Shown piece after piece: positions 52,225 through 54,636 of a stretch of DNA of 54,636 bases; within the stretch, counting starts at the first letter, position 1; each line of letters starts with the position of its first letter. A program made the position numbers and the translations under genes. The notes under the pieces are model-generated. The model ran no database searches and had not been told where the DNA came from. It saw only the letters and a program-made list of their open reading frames with translations. Source of the DNA: JAFHCF01 sp048497495 (lineage in GTDB: Bacteria > Pseudomonadota > Alphaproteobacteria > Rhizobiales > Ancalomicrobiaceae); the NCBI GenBank assembly GCA_048497495.1, contig JAFHCF010000102.1, forward strand, positions 1-54,636, given 5' to 3'.

Positions 52225-52899
52225 ATGGACGACGACGAGGCCGACGACCCGCTCCCCCTCTCCGCCCTGCAACACATGGTCTTCTGCCCGCGTCAGGCGG
52301 CGCTGATCCATGTCGAACGGCTTTGGGCGGAGAATATCTTCACGGCGGAAGGCCGCATCCTGCATCAGAATGCCGACGAGCCCGGCGCCAAGCGGCGCAA
52401 AGGCATCCGCCGGGTCACCGCGCTGCCGCTGCGCTCGCGCCGGCTCGGCGTCGCCGGTGTCGCCGACCTCGTCGAATTCACTCCCGCCGACGATGGCGGC
52501 GAGACGGCGCTGCCGGTCGAGTTCAAACGCGGCAGTCCGAAGCTCCACCGCGCCGACGAGGTCCAGCTCTGCGCCCAAGCGATGGCGCTGGAGGAGATGA
52601 CCGGCCGCCCGGTTCCCGAGGGCGCGCTGTTCTATGGTGAGACCCGGCGGCGGCTGCGGGTTCCGCTCGATGCCGCCCTGCGGGCCGAGACCGAGGCGAT
52701 GGCCGCCGCCTTGCGGGCGATGGTCGTCGAAGGGCGGACGCCGCCGGCGGTCTATCGCGCCGATCGTTGCCGTGCCTGCTCGCTCCTCGACCTCTGCGCC
52801 CCCAAGTTGATCGGCCGCTCGGCGCGGGCCTGGATGGAACGCCGCATCGCCGCCGATCTCGCCGAGCCCGCCCCCAACGAAGACGAGGTTCCGCCATGA
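52225..52899 (+). CDS. cas4: Cas4 exonuclease for spacer selection
   Basis: The 224-residue protein has an N-terminal Fe-S cysteine in MVFCPRQAALIH, a RecB-type nuclease core (GVADLVEF, then LPVEFKRG) and the C-terminal cysteine triplet CRACSLLDLC, which together form a [4Fe-4S] site. In type I-C it works with Cas1-Cas2 to trim prespacers at the PAM. ATG 52225 follows a strong GGGAGGGGGGA; the stop overlaps the cas1 start. Confidence 0.92.
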   Translation: MDDDEADDPLPLSALQHMVFCPRQAALIHVERLWAENIFTAEGRILHQNADEPGAKRRKGIRRVTALPLRSRRLGVAGVADLVEFTPADDGGETALPVEFKRGSPKLHRADEVQLCAQAMALEEMTGRPVPEGALFYGETRRRLRVPLDAALRAETEAMAAALRAMVVEGRTPPAVYRADRCRACSLLDLCAPKLIGRSARAWMERRIAADLAEPAPNEDEVPP

Positions 52900-53930
52900 A
52901 GAAGCTGCTGAACACCGTCTACGTCACCACCGAGGGCGCCGCCGCGAAGAAGGACGGCGAGAATCTGGTGATCGAGATCGAGGGCGAGGAGCGTATGCGG
53001 GTGCCGCTGCACCGGCTCCAGTCGGTGGTGCTGTTCGGCGCGGTCCTCATCACGCCGCCCTTGATCCAGGCCTGCGCGGCGGCGGGCATCACGATCGTGT
53101 TGCTCGACCGCGTCGGCCGGTTCCAGGCGCGCATCGAGGGGCCAGTCGGCGGCAACGTCCTGCTGCGGCGCGCCCAATATCGCCGGGCCGACGATGCGCT
53201 CGACATCGTCCGCGGCTTCGTCTGCGGCAAGATCGCCAATCAACGCGCCGTGTTGCAACGGAGCTTGCGCGATCACGGCGCCGACACCGACGCCGTCGCC
53301 CGCATCGCCATCGAACAGGCCGTCGATGCGCTCGCCCGCGCCCTGCGCCGAGCCGCTCTGGCGCCGGTGACGGTCGACGAACTTCGTGGCATCGAGGGAG
53401 ACGCCGCCCGGCTCTATTTCGCCGTCTTCGATCACCTGATCCGGGCGACCGACCCGCAGATCCGTTTCGCCGGCCGGTCGCGTCGCCCGCCGCTCGATCC
53501 GGTCAATGCGCTCCTTTCGTTCCTCTACACGTTGCTCGTCCACGATTGTCGCACCGCCCTGGAGGGGGTCGGCCTCGATCCGGCCGTCGGCTTTCTCCAC
53601 CGTGATCGACCCGGACGGCCGAGCCTGGCGCTCGACCTGATGGAGGAGTTGCGCCCGGTCCTCGCCGACCGGTTGGCCTTGTCGCTCCTCAATCGGCGGC
53701 AATTGCGCGCCGGCGACTTCGACCTGCGCGACGGCGGGGCCGTCTGGCTCGGTGACGAAGGTCGGCGCACTGTTCTGACCGCCTGGAGCGAGCGCAAGAA
53801 GGAGGAGCGCCGCCACCCCTTCCTCGACGAGATCGCCCCCCTCGGTCTGGTGCCGCATCTCCAGGCCCAACTGCTCGCCCGCCACCTGCGCGGCGATCTC
53901 GACGCCTATCCGCCGTGGCTTTGGAAATGA
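52896..53930 (+). CDS. cas1: Cas1 integrase
   Basis: The 344-residue protein starts MKKLLNTVYVTTEGAAAKKD. The metal ligands are visible as Glu in GIEGDAARLYF, His in VGFLHRDRPGRP and Asp in LALDLMEELRP. The segment DPVNALLSFLYTLL is typical of type I-C Cas1. It integrates new spacers with Cas2. It overlaps cas4 by 4 bp. All catalytic residues are intact, so adaptation should be possible. Confidence 0.94.
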   Translation: MKKLLNTVYVTTEGAAAKKDGENLVIEIEGEERMRVPLHRLQSVVLFGAVLITPPLIQACAAAGITIVLLDRVGRFQARIEGPVGGNVLLRRAQYRRADDALDIVRGFVCGKIANQRAVLQRSLRDHGADTDAVARIAIEQAVDALARALRRAALAPVTVDELRGIEGDAARLYFAVFDHLIRATDPQIRFAGRSRRPPLDPVNALLSFLYTLLVHDCRTALEGVGLDPAVGFLHRDRPGRPSLALDLMEELRPVLADRLALSLLNRRQLRAGDFDLRDGGAVWLGDEGRRTVLTAWSERKKEERRHPFLDEIAPLGLVPHLQAQLLARHLRGDLDAYPPWLWK

Positions 53931-53939
53931 GGTGACGCG

Positions 53940-54230
53940 ATGATGGTTCTCGTGACCTACGACGTCGCGACCTCCGAGGTGGGGGGCGCGCGGCGCCTGC
54001 GTCGTGTCGCCAAGGCCTGTCGCGACCACGGCCAGCGCGTGCAGTTCTCGGTCTTCGAAATCGAAGTCGAGCCCGCGGCGTGGACGGCGTTGAAGGCGCG
54101 GCTCGAAGCGATCATCGACGCCGATCACGACTCGCTGCGCTACTATCACCTCGGCGCCAACTGGCAGCGCCGTGTGGAGCACGTCGGCGCCAAGCCGGCC
54201 TTGGACCTGAACGGGCCCCTGATCGCCTGA
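53940..54230 (+). CDS. cas2: Cas2
   Basis: The 96-residue protein has the ferredoxin-like fold of Cas2: MMVLVTYDVATSEVGGARRL, then QFSVFEIEV and YYHLGANWQRRVEHVG. It bridges two Cas1 dimers in the adaptation complex. It begins 9 bp after cas1; either of two consecutive ATGs (53940, 53943) may be used. The CRISPR leader follows. Confidence 0.93.
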   Translation: MMVLVTYDVATSEVGGARRLRRVAKACRDHGQRVQFSVFEIEVEPAAWTALKARLEAIIDADHDSLRYYHLGANWQRRVEHVGAKPALDLNGPLIA

Positions 54231-54426
54231 ACCGGGCCGAGCCTCCCGGCGCGAACCTTGAGCGGACACCGATTTCCCGCCCTGTTCGCACCACCGTCAA
54301 GACATTGCCGAACCAAAGGTTGGTCGGTTCCACGGCGTCGCCGCTCCGACGTCCGAAGAGTTCGCGGCTGGGTATCGCGCAGCGGCCCGGGTTTCACGGG
54401 ACTGTCGAAGGAGATAGAGTCGGAGG
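54231..54426 (+). promoter_or_regulatory. CRISPR leader
   Basis: The 196 bp between the cas2 stop and the first repeat are non-coding and in the position where the array promoter and integration signals lie. No motif was identified with certainty. Confidence 0.6.
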
Positions 54427-54636
54427 GTCGCCCCCTCACGGGGGCGTGGATCGAAACGTGCTCTATCGCCGCTTGGCGCAGCGCGAGCCGATGGTCGCCC
54501 CCTCACGGGGGCGTGGATCGAAACATGTCACGGATGAAAAGGAAGCCCCGATGCGGAGGTCGCCCCCTCACGGGGGCGTGGATCGAAACGGCAGATCGAC
54601 ACCGGTCGATGCCTTGACGCGGTGTCGCCCCCTCAC
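54427..54636 (+). CRISPR. Type I-C CRISPR array, first repeats, truncated by the window end
   Basis: Three full 31-base repeats at 54427-54457, 54494-54524 and 54559-54589 are identical, and a fourth is cut at 54624-54636. The repeat starts GTCGCCCCCTCAC, has a CGCCCCC/GGGGGCG hairpin, and ends GTGGATCGAAAC, the type I-C form. A G precedes the first three copies but not the fourth. Spacers are 36, 34 and 34 bases. The leader side is next to cas2, so the first spacer should be the newest. The total array length is unknown. Confidence 0.97.

Overview
This 54.6 kb window is high-GC, densely coding bacterial DNA. Gene content suggests an alphaproteobacterium with versatile energy metabolism, such as a purple non-sulfur or carboxydotrophic member of the Hyphomicrobiales or Rhodospirillales. 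The evidence is sulfide/thiosulfate genes (fccAB, soxY, soxZ), a CO-type energy-converting [NiFe] hydrogenase in the order cooMKLXUH, a CooA-like regulator, an alphaproteobacterial-type palindromic repeat between hypA and hypB, and a type I-C CRISPR-Cas system. No rRNA or tRNA gene was recognised. Both ends look like contig ends: the left edge is a 13-base C run inside a truncated gene, and the right edge stops inside a CRISPR repeat.

Layout. 1-4.0 kb (minus): truncated secreted protein, SlyX, a peptide-deformylase-like protein lacking metal ligands, and a DUF4139 protein. 4.4-8.7 kb (plus): MacB-like ABC ATPase, FtsX-type permease and HlyD-type adaptor. 8.9-12.8 kb (plus): Fe(III) ABC importer behind a Fur-box-like site. 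12.8-13.1 kb: pseudogene fragment of a radical SAM gene whose intact copy lies at 22.3-23.8 kb. 13.3-18.9 kb: sulfur region, with fccA-fccB-napC-tetraheme cytochrome-soxZ on minus and soxY divergent on plus; both promoter regions carry ATATGATGATAT. 18.9-20.3 kb: gene-poor scar with a cluster of CAGGGAA heptamers, an IS3-type transposase remnant and a possible Argonaute PIWI fragment.

20.3-40.3 kb (all minus) is one long, probably co-transcribed block. It starts with the six hydrogenase subunits, then a 2[4Fe-4S] ferredoxin, an XdhC-type Moco chaperone, a Mop-type molybdenum aldehyde oxidoreductase, and the eight-gene Mop-associated set known from Desulfovibrio (DVU_1551 to DVU_1558 type): FAD/Fe-S oxidoreductase, small redox protein, methyltransferase, C-GCAxxG-C-C protein, NTP transferase, radical SAM protein, AMP ligase and histidine phosphatase. 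Its upstream intergenic region holds a perfect TGTCG-N6-CGACA palindrome, the CooA operator form. hypA lies on the other side of it; hypB and the CooA-like gene follow. No carbon monoxide dehydrogenase (cooS) is present, so the hydrogenase may be fed by the aldehyde oxidoreductase through ferredoxin, or by a CODH encoded elsewhere.

43.0-46.1 kb (minus): a degenerate AcoR-type regulator, a DUF779 protein and the last quarter or less of an aldehyde dehydrogenase cut off at about 46,053. 46.5-54.6 kb (plus): type I-C cas3-cas5-cas8(-internal cas11)-cas7-cas4-cas1-cas2 and the first repeats of a CRISPR array.
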